Positions 5,641 to 13,407 of a DNA stretch of 16,694 bases are shown here, piece after piece. Every line of letters starts with the position of its first letter. Within the stretch, counting starts at the first letter, position 1. The stretch spans positions 1-16,694 of the forward strand of contig NZ_JOJE01000076.1 of NCBI RefSeq assembly GCF_000720255.1. The letters are read 5' to 3'. Source of the DNA: Streptomyces griseus subsp. griseus (GTDB lineage Bacteria; Actinomycetota; Actinomycetes; Streptomycetales; Streptomycetaceae). The notes beneath the pieces were generated by a model. The model did no database searches. It had not been told where the DNA came from and saw only the letters and a list, made by a program, of their open reading frames with translations. Position numbers and translations under genes: made by a program.

Positions 5641-6746
5641 GTGGGGTCGCTCGCGTGCAGGAACGCCTCCAGGCTGGGGGCAAGAGCTGCCACCTGCTCC
5701 GGGACCAGCCGGTACAGCACGTAGTAGCCCTCGCGGCGGCGCTCGACCAGACCTGCCTCGCTCAGCAGGCGAAGATTCTTGGAGAGACCGGCCTCGGTGA
5801 TTCCGACGAGGGGGGCGAGCTCCTGCGTGCTGCGCGGCTGTTCGGCGATCAGCCTCAGGGTACGCAGGCGGGTGTCGTCGGCCAGCGCCCTGAGGATGCC
5901 CGTCAGCCGCGCCGGGGGGATACGCGGGCGGGCCTCCTGGACGATGGAGGACGCGGGAAACACCAGCCCGAGGGGCCAGGGGCCGTCACAGTTGACGCGA
6001 ACGTGCGGCCATACGTAAGCGCTGGGGGCGAGGACGAGCTGCTTTTCTGGCGTGATCTCGACGTCGTGATCGTGCGGTCGCTCCAGCCAGACTCGCCCGG
6101 CCTCGGGTTCGCTGCGCACCTCCGGCCACAGGCCACGGAACAGGGTGTACAGACCGTGCTCGGCGATCTGACAACCGGCTTCGGCGACGCTCTCGGCGAG
6201 ACCCGGCTCGATGCGCTGCCACTCGTGTGAGAACGCTTCCTCCCAGTAGCGCTCCAGCATCCTCAGAAACCGCTCCAACAGCGAGGCAGGCTCGTCGAGC
6301 AGCAGCCTGGCCAGCCTCTGATCGCCTGCTGCCCCTGCCTGCTCGTCCAGTCGACGGCGGACTTCGGGTTCGTCGAGGGCAGCGGGGTTCCTGCCGGGCC
6401 CGCCTCCCAACGGCTGACCACCCAGCGCGACTGCGAACTCCAGCCGCACCAGCTCCGGGTCGACCGAGCGCAGTCGTCGCAATTCGTCCTCGAAGCCGAG
6501 CAGCTCACCCGTCGGCGACGGGAAGAAGAACTCCGGAAAGTAGGAACGGAAGGCGAAGGAGAACACGTCGATCTCGCGCTTCAGCGTCGGCGACAGCCTG
6601 CGCATGGCCCGTACCCAGGCGTGTTGGACGGGATGATGCTTGGGTTCCACCAGCACGTGCAGGCTCAGCACCGCCTCCATCGACGGCGAGTACGAGAACC
6701 CCACGAGTTCCGCGCCGGACGCGGGGATCCGGAAAGTGATGGTCAT
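5634..6746 (-). CDS. ArsR-type transcriptional regulator with DUF5937-like N-terminal region
   Basis: About 370 residues, read from ATG 6746-6744 (MTITFRIPASGAEL). The frame is open further upstream, but that part looks non-conserved and lacks a ribosome binding site. Residues 1 to about 260 form a large region (FSYSPSMEAVLSLHVL near the start) that I associate with DUF5937 regulators. The last 90 or so residues are a winged helix: LADDTRLRTLRLIAEQP, STQELAPLVGITEAGLSKNL as the recognition helix region, and a wing around RREGYYVLYRL. I see no clustered Cys/His metal site, so the N-terminal region probably senses something other than a metal. It is followed after 52 nt by an MFS efflux gene, which suggests ligand-responsive control of efflux. 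Its start overlaps the stop of a small upstream frame by ATGA. Confidence 0.8.
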   Translation of the reverse strand: MTITFRIPASGAELVGFSYSPSMEAVLSLHVLVEPKHHPVQHAWVRAMRRLSPTLKREIDVFSFAFRSYFPEFFFPSPTGELLGFEDELRRLRSVDPELVRLEFAVALGGQPLGGGPGRNPAALDEPEVRRRLDEQAGAAGDQRLARLLLDEPASLLERFLRMLERYWEEAFSHEWQRIEPGLAESVAEAGCQIAEHGLYTLFRGLWPEVRSEPEAGRVWLERPHDHDVEITPEKQLVLAPSAYVWPHVRVNCDGPWPLGLVFPASSIVQEARPRIPPARLTGILRALADDTRLRTLRLIAEQPRSTQELAPLVGITEAGLSKNLRLLSEAGLVERRREGYYVLYRLVPEQVAALAPSLEAFLHASDPTD

Positions 6747-7003
6747 GGCGACATCATGACCGCGAGCCGACTGCCTTTGCTGGGACCGGCGGTCGTCTGC
6801 GCGCGGCCCACCTCCCGTACCTGGGCCGCCCAGCGTGTGAGGAGGGCCCGCTGGGCTTTTCCGTCCTCGCGCGGAACACCCGTGCGGATCGACCCGGCGA
6901 AGGCCGGGGCCTGCGCGGGACAGACCGGAAGGCGACACCACCGTATTGATCGGTGGCGCGCCTTCTGCCTGCGGCGGTCGGCGCTGCGGCCGTCACGCCA
7001 CAT
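6743..7003 (-). CDS. Possible small ORF ending in an ATGA overlap with the regulator gene
   Basis: An 86-residue frame from ATG 7003-7001 to TGA 6745-6743. Its stop overlaps the regulator's ATG as ATGA, the usual arrangement for translational coupling. Third-position GC is about 80%. The product is Arg-rich at the N-terminus, and the second half (DGKAQRALLTRWAAQVREVG) could form an amphipathic helix. No family is recognised and no ribosome binding site is evident. A competing minus frame covers 6754-6996. It could equally be a leader region or a decayed gene. Confidence 0.3.
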   Translation of the reverse strand: MWRDGRSADRRRQKARHRSIRWCRLPVCPAQAPAFAGSIRTGVPREDGKAQRALLTRWAAQVREVGRAQTTAGPSKGSRLAVMMSP

Positions 7004-7035
7004 CCGGCGCCGTCACGAGCAGAGCTGATAAACCG

Positions 7036-7371
7036 TCAGTCGGAGATCCGGCGTCTTCTCCAGATCAGAATCGCCTCGCCCACCATCGCAAGGAGCAACA
7101 GCACAAAGCAGCACCCGCAGCCGAGCAGGCCGGCCGCGACCAGGTAGAGCGAACCCGGATCCGTGCACGCCCAGGTGGACGAGCAGCTGACGGTCCGCGG
7201 GCCCGCCGGCGGCCCCATCGCCTGCCAGCCGATGACGACGCAGAGCACGGAGACGACGGCCGCGGCGGACAGCAGGACCCACCGGACCCGCCGGGCCCCC
7301 CACCACGACAGGATCCATCCCACGACGATCGCCGCCGGCAGGATGTACACGTAACCGGGGACTATGCCCAC
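7036..7371 (-). CDS. Small integral membrane protein, three predicted helices (111 aa)
   Basis: Starts at GTG 7371-7369 (read MGIVPGYVYILP) and ends in the basic tail WRRRRISD. Three hydrophobic segments are clear: residues about 5-24 (YVYILPAAIVVGWILSWW), 30-50 (WVLLSAAAVVSVLCVVIGW) and 75-103 (LYLVAAGLLGCGCCFVLLLL). The loop between helices two and three carries two cysteines in SCSSTWAC that could form a disulfide outside the membrane. The positive residues at RR and RRRR suggest those sides face the cytoplasm. No catalytic motif or known family is recognised. It lies 33 nt upstream of the small frame at 6743-7003 and overlaps the frame at 7362-7763 by 10 nt. The start is uncertain because no strong ribosome binding site precedes it. 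Confidence 0.6.
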   Translation of the reverse strand: MGIVPGYVYILPAAIVVGWILSWWGARRVRWVLLSAAAVVSVLCVVIGWQAMGPPAGPRTVSCSSTWACTDPGSLYLVAAGLLGCGCCFVLLLLAMVGEAILIWRRRRISD

Positions 7372-7763
7372 TTTGAATCGCTCCGCGACATCGAGGTCCG
7401 GCCGGTCTGCCGCTGGGTGACGTGGTTACCCATGTCGATCAACCCTACTGTCGGGTGCTTGACGGTCGGCAGGTCACCCGTCGGCTTCCGCGATTTACCG
7501 CCTCCGCCGCTGCCTGCCGGCTCGGGCATGGGGTCACCGTCGCCGGGGCGGTCGCCGCACTGCTGCGGCCCATCACTTGACAGGGCCAACCGCCTGGCCC
7601 ATGTCAGGTCAGGTGTCGGTGGCGCCCGTGCGAGCCCACGGGGTGCGACCTGCAGCTTCACTTCGGTCGCTGCCACACCACATGGCGGGACAGCATCGGC
7701 CACCGCGCCGCCTCCCGCAAGCACCGAGGCGCCGCAGCCGCTGCCTTCGAAGCCCGTCTCCAT
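7362..7763 (-). CDS. Doubtful hypothetical protein (133 aa)
   Basis: ATG at 7763-7761 to TAG at 7364-7362, overlapping the start of the membrane protein gene by 10 nt. Codon-position bias is fair. The product is low in secondary structure: Gly/Ala-rich at the start, then Pro/Gly-rich (PEPAGSGGGGKSRKP), and polar at the end. No domain is recognised. It fills the space between the membrane protein gene and the thioesterase gene and would otherwise be a 480-bp gap. Chance open frame in GC-rich DNA is quite possible. Confidence 0.22.
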   Translation of the reverse strand: METGFEGSGCGASVLAGGGAVADAVPPCGVAATEVKLQVAPRGLARAPPTPDLTWARRLALSSDGPQQCGDRPGDGDPMPEPAGSGGGGKSRKPTGDLPTVKHPTVGLIDMGNHVTQRQTGRTSMSRSDSKWA

Positions 7764-7851
7764 CTCGCTGAACGGACAGCAGGGTCGGACAACGGGCTCG
7801 CACCAAGGCTACGGCCTGGCCGGTTCCGAGGAGAGGGTCAGATGGCCTCGA

Positions 7852-8634
7852 TCACCTGTTGGGAAGTACCGGCTGGGTGACCCGTGCCCTACGCAGCCGT
7901 GCGGACAAGTCATCCAGCACCTCTGCTTCGGAGTCGACCAAGTAGAAGTGCCCCCCGGGGAACACCTTGACGCTTGATTCACCGATCGACGCATGCGACC
8001 ACGCATACGCCTCCGAGACGGTGACGTCCGGATCGCTGTCTCCCACATAGATCAAGAGCGGGCTCTTGATGGTCCGGCCGGGCTGAGGACAGTGGTTCTT
8101 GATCATGCGCAGGTCCGCGCGGAGGGCCGGAAGCAGCAGCGGGCGAAGGTCCTCGTCGTCGTACGCCGCCGAGTTGAGGCTTCCCAGAGACTTGGCGAAG
8201 TCGATGACCGATTCGTCGTTGTCATCAGGCAGGTCGCGCCCCCCAGTGCCGGGGCCACTACGGCCGGAAACAACGACCATGGCTGGGCCCCGGCCATGCT
8301 CCCCCTCCAGCAGCAAAGCAACTTCGAAGGCAAGGGCTGCACCCATGCTGTGCCCGAACAGAACCAGGCCGCTGTCGAGCAGCGGGGCCAGCTCTGCGGC
8401 GATTTCGCCGGCCATCTCGTCCATGTCCTCGACGAACGGTTCCGTGATCCGGTCCTCCCTGCCCGGATAGCGGACCGTCAGCAGTTCGACATCGCCAGGC
8501 AGCCCACGGCGCCAGCTTCTGAAGGTGCTGGCGGAACCTCCGGCATGGGGGAAACAGACCAGACGCTGCTTGGGTCCGGCGACCGTGCCGAACCGCCGCA
8601 GCCATACCGCGGCGTCAGACGCATTCACAGACAT
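7852..8634 (-). CDS. Type II thioesterase of the NRPS cluster
   Basis: A 260-residue alpha/beta hydrolase. Type II thioesterases are free-standing editing enzymes that hydrolyse wrong or stalled acyl groups from carrier-domain phosphopantetheine arms. Visible features are CFPHAGGSAS (residues 27-36, oxyanion region), the nucleophile elbow GHSMG with S96, an Asp in GDSDPD (199-203), and the catalytic His in PGGHFY (H229). Length and motifs match the family. The ATG at 8634 follows GGAG about 10 nt upstream, and an AT-richer promoter-like gap of 171 nt separates it from the exporter gene. It is the last gene on the cluster's downstream side and probably acts on the NRPS encoded at 11068-16694. 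Confidence 0.92.
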   Translation of the reverse strand: MSVNASDAAVWLRRFGTVAGPKQRLVCFPHAGGSASTFRSWRRGLPGDVELLTVRYPGREDRITEPFVEDMDEMAGEIAAELAPLLDSGLVLFGHSMGAALAFEVALLLEGEHGRGPAMVVVSGRSGPGTGGRDLPDDNDESVIDFAKSLGSLNSAAYDDEDLRPLLLPALRADLRMIKNHCPQPGRTIKSPLLIYVGDSDPDVTVSEAYAWSHASIGESSVKVFPGGHFYLVDSEAEVLDDLSARLRRARVTQPVLPNR

Positions 8635-8662
8635 TCAGGTGTGCTCCAGCAATGAGTTGCAT

Positions 8663-8705
8663 GGTGAGATCACAATCACCTTACATTGATCGTGACGTCG
8701 AGCAA
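8663..8705 (-). promoter_or_regulatory. Candidate promoter and inverted repeat before the thioesterase gene
   Basis: On the minus strand, TTGCTC (8705-8700) and TAAGGT (8683-8678) are spaced by 16 nt, close to a primary-sigma -35/-10 pair. GGTGA (8663-8667) and TCACC (8676-8680) form an inverted repeat overlapping the -10 element, a possible operator. The match is by eye only. Confidence 0.35.
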
Positions 8706-8805
8706 GGCGGCGCAGATCACCGCAGAAATATGAGTGGTTTCATCCATCGATATCCACCCACAAAAAGCGATCGCTCGCGGCCTGCTTGATGTGAGCTTGA
8801 TTCAC

Positions 8806-10068
8806 TCATCGTTTCGCAGTTCCGGTCGGCTCCTCGCTTTTAGCCTCATCGCCTTCCAACAGACCTGCCGGTTTCGGGAGTACGCGCCGACGCTGCTCGG
8901 GTCGTGTTGCCAGGTACAGTGAGCCGACGACGAGAATGCCGACGCTCAGATAAACCAGATCTCGGTAGGGCAGCACATCAATCAGCGTGACGCCGACGAA
9001 GATACCGACGCCTTGCATCCCGGTCATGATGAAGCTCGCCGCTCCGGTCACCCGGCCCAGCAGCTCATTCGGGGTATACAGCTGAAACGCCGTCATCGAA
9101 CTGACCACGACCGGCGCCAGGCACAACCCGAAGGTCGCGGCGGCGGCGATCACCACCGCACTGTTCGGGACTGCGACGAAGCCGGCGGCGACCGCGCACA
9201 ATCCCAAGCCAACCGCCGCCGTCCGACCGGGTCCGGCACGTTTGATGAGCGCCGGCGCGAGCAAGCCTCCGATCAGCCCGGTCAGGCTCATGACGGTGAC
9301 CAAAGTGCCCACCCAGGTCGCGGGACGCCCCAGCCCGACGGTCACCACAGCGATGCCGAGCGTCTCGTAGAAGCCCATCGCGAAGAAGGCGAGTGCCAGA
9401 GCGAAGGACAGGTGACGCAGCAGCGGCGCGGTCAGCAAGTACCGGAATCCGACCACGACCTGCTGGCTCCAGCTCTCCCGGTTCGCCCCCCGGACCGGCT
9501 TCGGGTCGTCGATCCGCACCAGCGACCAGCACAGCACCGACACACCGAAGGTGGCCGCGTCGACAACGGCCAGGGTGTGCCCGCCCCAGGCAGCCAAGAC
9601 ACCCAGCCCGATCCCGGGGGTGATCAGCCGAGCGGCCTGATTCAGCGCCTCACTGAGCCCGATGGCCGTACTCACGAGTTCCGCGGGCATGAGTTGCTCT
9701 CGCAAGGCGACGAAGGCACCGGAAGTGATCGCAGAGCTGATCCCGTAGAGGAACATGATCAGGTAGATCAGCCAGACCTGGCCCCGGCCGTCCACAGTGA
9801 CGAGGGACAAGATCAACAGCGCGGTGGCCACCTCGGTGAACATCAGCAGCCGTTTGCGTCGGAACCGGTCGACCAGTACTCCGGTGACGGGCGAGAGCAT
9901 GGTCCCCAGAGTCAGGCAGAGGATGACGACGCCGGCCTGCGCGGTCGACCCGGTCAGTTCCTTGACCCAGATGGAAGCGGCGAGCCAGAAGGCATTGTCG
10001 CCGATCATGGTCACCGTATTGCCCAGGATGCACAGACGCAGGTTACGGATGCGGAATAGTTCGCGCAT
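8806..10068 (-). CDS. MFS exporter of the NRPS cluster
   Basis: A 420-residue major facilitator with about 12 hydrophobic segments, of the drug/siderophore-exporter type. It opens with MRELFRIRNLRLCILGNTVTMIGD, and the motif DRFRRKR (residues 67-73) lies after the second helix. A charged cytoplasmic loop near residues 190-205 (DDPKPVRGANRES) divides two six-helix halves. The C-terminus is hydrophilic and charged. The start has AAGGAC upstream and lies 59 nt after the SARP gene, so the two are probably cotranscribed. Its place between regulator and type II thioesterase in an NRPS cluster suggests it exports the peptide, perhaps also giving self-resistance. The substrate cannot be read from sequence. 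Confidence 0.9.
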   Translation of the reverse strand: MRELFRIRNLRLCILGNTVTMIGDNAFWLAASIWVKELTGSTAQAGVVILCLTLGTMLSPVTGVLVDRFRRKRLLMFTEVATALLILSLVTVDGRGQVWLIYLIMFLYGISSAITSGAFVALREQLMPAELVSTAIGLSEALNQAARLITPGIGLGVLAAWGGHTLAVVDAATFGVSVLCWSLVRIDDPKPVRGANRESWSQQVVVGFRYLLTAPLLRHLSFALALAFFAMGFYETLGIAVVTVGLGRPATWVGTLVTVMSLTGLIGGLLAPALIKRAGPGRTAAVGLGLCAVAAGFVAVPNSAVVIAAAATFGLCLAPVVVSSMTAFQLYTPNELLGRVTGAASFIMTGMQGVGIFVGVTLIDVLPYRDLVYLSVGILVVGSLYLATRPEQRRRVLPKPAGLLEGDEAKSEEPTGTAKR

Positions 10069-10127
10069 GAAGTTTCAGTCCTTTGGGTGGGCCGGCTCTG
10101 GCCCTTCTGGGGTTCCGGTGCGCTGGA

Positions 10128-10928
10128 TCACGCGATCGACCGCATCGGGGTCTGCGGCCTGATCGACAGGACATCGAAACTCCGCGACAGGATCGCCTGC
10201 TGAAGACTGCGCAGCCGGTGGCTCGGGGCGAGCCCAGACTGCTCGCTCAGCGAGTTGCGAATCGACGAGTAAACCCGCAACGCCTCGCTGGGGCGTCCAG
10301 CGTTGTACAGAGCGACCATCAAATATTCGTGGACTCGTTCACGGGAGGGGTACTCCCCCGCCAACGCATAGAGTTCTCCCACCAGTTCGGCATGCCGCCC
10401 GAGGTTCAGGTCGAGTTCTATCGACTTCTCGTAGGAGGTTATGTACAGCTCGTCAAGGCGCCGCGCCTCCGCCATCAATCGCGGCGTGCAACGGACGTCA
10501 GCGAGGGCCCTCCCGCGCCACCGTTTCAACGCCTGGCGCAGCAGTGCCGAGGCGCCTTCCACATCCCCCCGGTCCTCACGTCGGCCGGCCTCGTCCCGCT
10601 CTTGCTCGAACTGTTGCAGATCGCTGTCGTGGCCGGCCAGGCTGAAGACATATCCCGGGGGGCGGGTGAGAATGGATGACTGCTCGGAGCGTGAACCACT
10701 CTCGCCCAGGATCTTACGGAGATTGGAGATATAAACCTGAAGTGCCGTTGTCGCGGTCCGGGGCGGGAACCCGTCCCAGAGTTCCTCGATCAATTGATGG
10801 GTGGACATCATGCGGTTGGGCCGCGCCAGGAAATTCGCCAGCAAGATCTTCAACTTCAGGGCGCCAGGTGCGCATGACCGACCATCACTGTCGACCAGCG
10901 ACAACTGCCCCAGGATTCCGAACTCCAT
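10128..10928 (-). CDS. SARP-family pathway-specific activator
   Basis: A 266-residue activator with an OmpR-type winged-helix N-terminal domain (residues 1 to about 95: MEFGILGQLSLVD, ARPNRMMSTHQLIEELWDG, ALQVYISNLRKIL, RPPGYVF) and a bacterial transcriptional activation domain (about 100-250, TPR-like helices ending EALRVYSSIRNSLSEQSG). SARPs are short actinomycete activators that bind direct repeats near -35 elements of biosynthetic genes. Length fits the small single-SARP class with no ATPase domain. GGAGCAGAGG precedes the ATG. It lies 139 nt after the NRPS stop and 59 nt before the exporter gene, on the same strand. It contains no TTA codon: the two TAA strings on the plus strand here are out of frame. 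Direct bldA control through this gene is therefore not indicated. Confidence 0.93.
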   Translation of the reverse strand: MEFGILGQLSLVDSDGRSCAPGALKLKILLANFLARPNRMMSTHQLIEELWDGFPPRTATTALQVYISNLRKILGESGSRSEQSSILTRPPGYVFSLAGHDSDLQQFEQERDEAGRREDRGDVEGASALLRQALKRWRGRALADVRCTPRLMAEARRLDELYITSYEKSIELDLNLGRHAELVGELYALAGEYPSRERVHEYLMVALYNAGRPSEALRVYSSIRNSLSEQSGLAPSHRLRSLQQAILSRSFDVLSIRPQTPMRSIA

Positions 10929-11044
10929 ACCTCTGCTCCCCGTGTGGATAGTGCATGCGTACTTGGACGTGCCGGCTATTCGGCCTCGGCGGGGCTGAAC
11001 CCATCGCCAAGGCCGGGCATGTGGAATCCCAGAAAGGGAAGCCT

Positions 11045-11073
11045 GCCTGACCGCTGTCTCCGCGCCGTCAGGC
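11045..11073 (-). terminator. Inverted repeat at the NRPS 3' end
   Basis: GCCTGAC (11045-11051) and GTCAGGC (11067-11073) are exact inverted repeats with a 15-nt loop, overlapping the NRPS stop codon at 11068-11070. It may partly terminate NRPS transcription before the SARP gene. A SARP promoter in the 139-nt gap would then be needed. The long loop makes it a moderate candidate. Confidence 0.35.
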
Positions 11074-13407
11074 TCCCCTCAGCGAAACGGCGATGATTGG
11101 CACGATGTGCGAGAGCGAGTCCGGGCTCATCATCGCTTCGTGCTCGTATGGCACGGAATGCTTCACGATGCCACCGTCGGTGTGCGGGAGCCATTTGTCC
11201 GCCGCCGTGGTGTCACCGGTCCTGGCCGGGTCCGCGGCGATGTACAGCACCCGCGAGGTGAGACGGCGGGGCTTGAAGTCACCCAGGATCCGTTCGTTGT
11301 TCTCTGCGGTGTCGACCAGCGCGTTGATCCGTGCTTCGTCTCTGTCTCGCCAATCGGTCTGGGTGCGGCGCAGGAAGTTGATCACATCGGTGCGAGTGAG
11401 CTGACTGGCGGTGGCATCCCTGCCGGTCTCAGCGCCGACCACGTCCCCGGGCTTGTGCCCGAGGCCCTGCAACAGCAGCTCGAGCGTCTCGTGTTCCACG
11501 ATCGACTCATTGGATGCGACTGTGTATTCGGCGCTCGCGTCGAGCAGCGCGAGCAGCGACACCTGCTCGCCCTGCTCCTCGAGCTGCACCGCCATCTCGT
11601 GCGCGACGTTCCCTCCGAACGACCACCCGAGCAGGCGGTACGGCCCGTACGGCTGCACCGTGCGCATCTGCGCCACGTAATCGGCGGCCATCTCCCCCAC
11701 GCTCCCGGGTTGCCGCTCCGGCTGCAGCAAGCCCCGGCCCTGGAGACCGTAGACCGGGTGGTCCGGCCCAAGCCGGTCCGCCAAGCCCTCGTAGGCCCAA
11801 GCGAGGGAGCCCAACGGGTGGACGCAGAAGAGCGGTGCCGAGCTGCCAGTGATCCTGAGCGGCAGCAGCACCCCGTAGGAGTCCTCGGGATCGTCCACGT
11901 CGAGCCGCTCTACCAGTCCGGCCACTGTCGGAGCATCGAACAGAGCACGGATCCCCAATTCGACACCCATGACCGTTCGGATCCGGCTGATGAGGCGGGT
12001 GGCCAGCAAGGAGTGGCCACCGAGTTCGAAGAAGTTGTCGTCGATGGTGACCTGCTCGACGTCAAGTGCTTCTGCGAACAGGTCACACAGCTGCTTTTCC
12101 TGCGGGGTGCGCGGGGCACGGCCGGTCGTGCTGGTGGTGAACTCGGGAGCGGGCAGGGCCCGCCGGTTCAGCTTCCCGTTCGGCGTCAACGGCAGCACAT
12201 CCAGCACCATGACCGCGGAAGGCACCATGTAGTCCGGCACCATCTTCGCCGCATGCGCCCGCAAGGCTTGCGGGTCGAGTACCGCGTCGGCGGTGGGGAC
12301 GGCGTAGCCGACCAGCCGCTTGTCACCGGGCCGGTCCTCCCGGACGACCACCGCGGCCTGGGCGACGTCGGGATGGGCGGCCAGGACGGACTCGATCTCG
12401 CCCAGCTCGATGCGGAAACCCCGCACCTTGACCTGGTCGTCGATACGGCCGAGGTACTCGATCTCACCGCTCGCATTCCACCGCACCAGGTCCCCGGTGC
12501 GGTACATGCGCGAGCCGGGCTCCCCGAAGGGGTCGGCGACGAACCGTTCCGCCGTCAGACCCGGACGCTTCACATACCCGCGGGCCAAACCGTCACCGGC
12601 GATGTACAACTCACCCGCGACGCCCACCGGTGCCGGGCACAGGCCCGCATCCAAGACGTACACCTGCGTGTTGGCGATCGGAGCGCCGATCGAGGACACC
12701 CCGCCGGCATCCCCACGGACCTCATCTGCCGTGGACCAGATCGTCGTCTCGGTGGGCCCGTACAGGTTCGTCACCGACGCCGTCCGGGCCACCAACGTGC
12801 GCGCCAGCTCACCCGGCAGCGCCTCACCACCCACCAGCGCCCGCACCCCGGCCAGCTCATCCGCGGCATCGACCACCACCGCATGCCACAGACTCGGCGT
12901 CGCCTGCACCACACTCACCCCAGCCGAAGACACCAGCGACCGCAACGCCAGCGGATCACGCACCTGCTCCGACGCCGCCAGCACCACAGCGGCACCGTTC
13001 AACAACGGCAGATACAACTCCAGACCCGCGATATCGAAAGCAATCGTCGTCACCGCCAGCAACCGGTCACCCACACCCAGACCGAACCGCTCCTGCATCG
13101 ACCACAGGAAATTCACCAACGCCCGATGCTCGACCACCACGCCCTTCGGCCGACCCGTCGAACCCGACGTGAAAATCGCGTACGCCGGCACGCGCGCACC
13201 CCACGGAGCAACCCGCTCGGCATCGGACAGGTCGCCCGCCGCCCGCACATCGATGGCCTGCCGCACCGCCGGATCATCCAGCAGGATCCGGGTGGTGTCG
13301 GCCGGCAGCTCGACCCCACTGTCCCCGACCGTGATCACACACATGGGGTCCGCGTCGTCGAGGATGTAGGCGATCCGGTCGGCCGGATAGTCCGGGTGGG
13401 ATGTCAC
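11068..13407 (-). CDS. NRPS terminal part: truncated Gly adenylation domain, PCP, type I TE (frame-shifted continuation)
   Basis: A 779-residue frame that continues the NRPS at 13274-16694 in a different reading frame. Its GTG at 13407 has no ribosome binding site and lies inside an A-domain sequence, so it is probably not a real start. The A domain begins at PDYPADRIAYILDD and lacks core motifs A1 and A2. Present are A3 (FTSGSTGRPKG, 79-89), A5 (NLYGPTE), A8 (GRIDDQVKVRGFRIE) and A10 with K412. The pocket residues D125, I126, L129, Q168, L191, G193, L215, I223, W224 and K412 read DILQLGLIWK, the classic glycine code. The PCP has LGGHSL with S466. The TE (about 520-779) has GWSFGG with S596, then D623 and H756, and would release the peptide by hydrolysis or cyclisation. 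As written the A domain cannot work. Confidence 0.88.
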   Translation of the reverse strand: MTSHPDYPADRIAYILDDADPMCVITVGDSGVELPADTTRILLDDPAVRQAIDVRAAGDLSDAERVAPWGARVPAYAIFTSGSTGRPKGVVVEHRALVNFLWSMQERFGLGVGDRLLAVTTIAFDIAGLELYLPLLNGAAVVLAASEQVRDPLALRSLVSSAGVSVVQATPSLWHAVVVDAADELAGVRALVGGEALPGELARTLVARTASVTNLYGPTETTIWSTADEVRGDAGGVSSIGAPIANTQVYVLDAGLCPAPVGVAGELYIAGDGLARGYVKRPGLTAERFVADPFGEPGSRMYRTGDLVRWNASGEIEYLGRIDDQVKVRGFRIELGEIESVLAAHPDVAQAAVVVREDRPGDKRLVGYAVPTADAVLDPQALRAHAAKMVPDYMVPSAVMVLDVLPLTPNGKLNRRALPAPEFTTSTTGRAPRTPQEKQLCDLFAEALDVEQVTIDDNFFELGGHSLLATRLISRIRTVMGVELGIRALFDAPTVAGLVERLDVDDPEDSYGVLLPLRITGSSAPLFCVHPLGSLAWAYEGLADRLGPDHPVYGLQGRGLLQPERQPGSVGEMAADYVAQMRTVQPYGPYRLLGWSFGGNVAHEMAVQLEEQGEQVSLLALLDASAEYTVASNESIVEHETLELLLQGLGHKPGDVVGAETGRDATASQLTRTDVINFLRRTQTDWRDRDEARINALVDTAENNERILGDFKPRRLTSRVLYIAADPARTGDTTAADKWLPHTDGGIVKHSVPYEHEAMMSPDSLSHIVPIIAVSLRGA
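12425..12465. repeat. Segment nearly identical to 15345-15385 (adjacent A domains)
   Basis: These 41 bases differ from 15345-15385 at one position (12445 A versus 15365 G). They encode the A8 region (EIEYLGRIDDQVKV) of the two A domains, 2920 bp apart. Further blocks nearby are also highly similar. Such repeats allow recombination or gene conversion between modules and can confuse assembly. Confidence 0.85.

Noticed and set aside
6946..7977. 343-codon plus-strand frame
   Set aside because: It runs antisense to the membrane protein gene and into the thioesterase gene; the product is Pro/Arg-rich with no domain.
13385..13407. Programmed ribosomal frameshift joining the two NRPS frames
   Set aside because: A one-base slip would not restore the missing 80 or so residues with motifs A1 and A2. 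There is no slippery run at the junction. Deletion or misassembly explains the data better.
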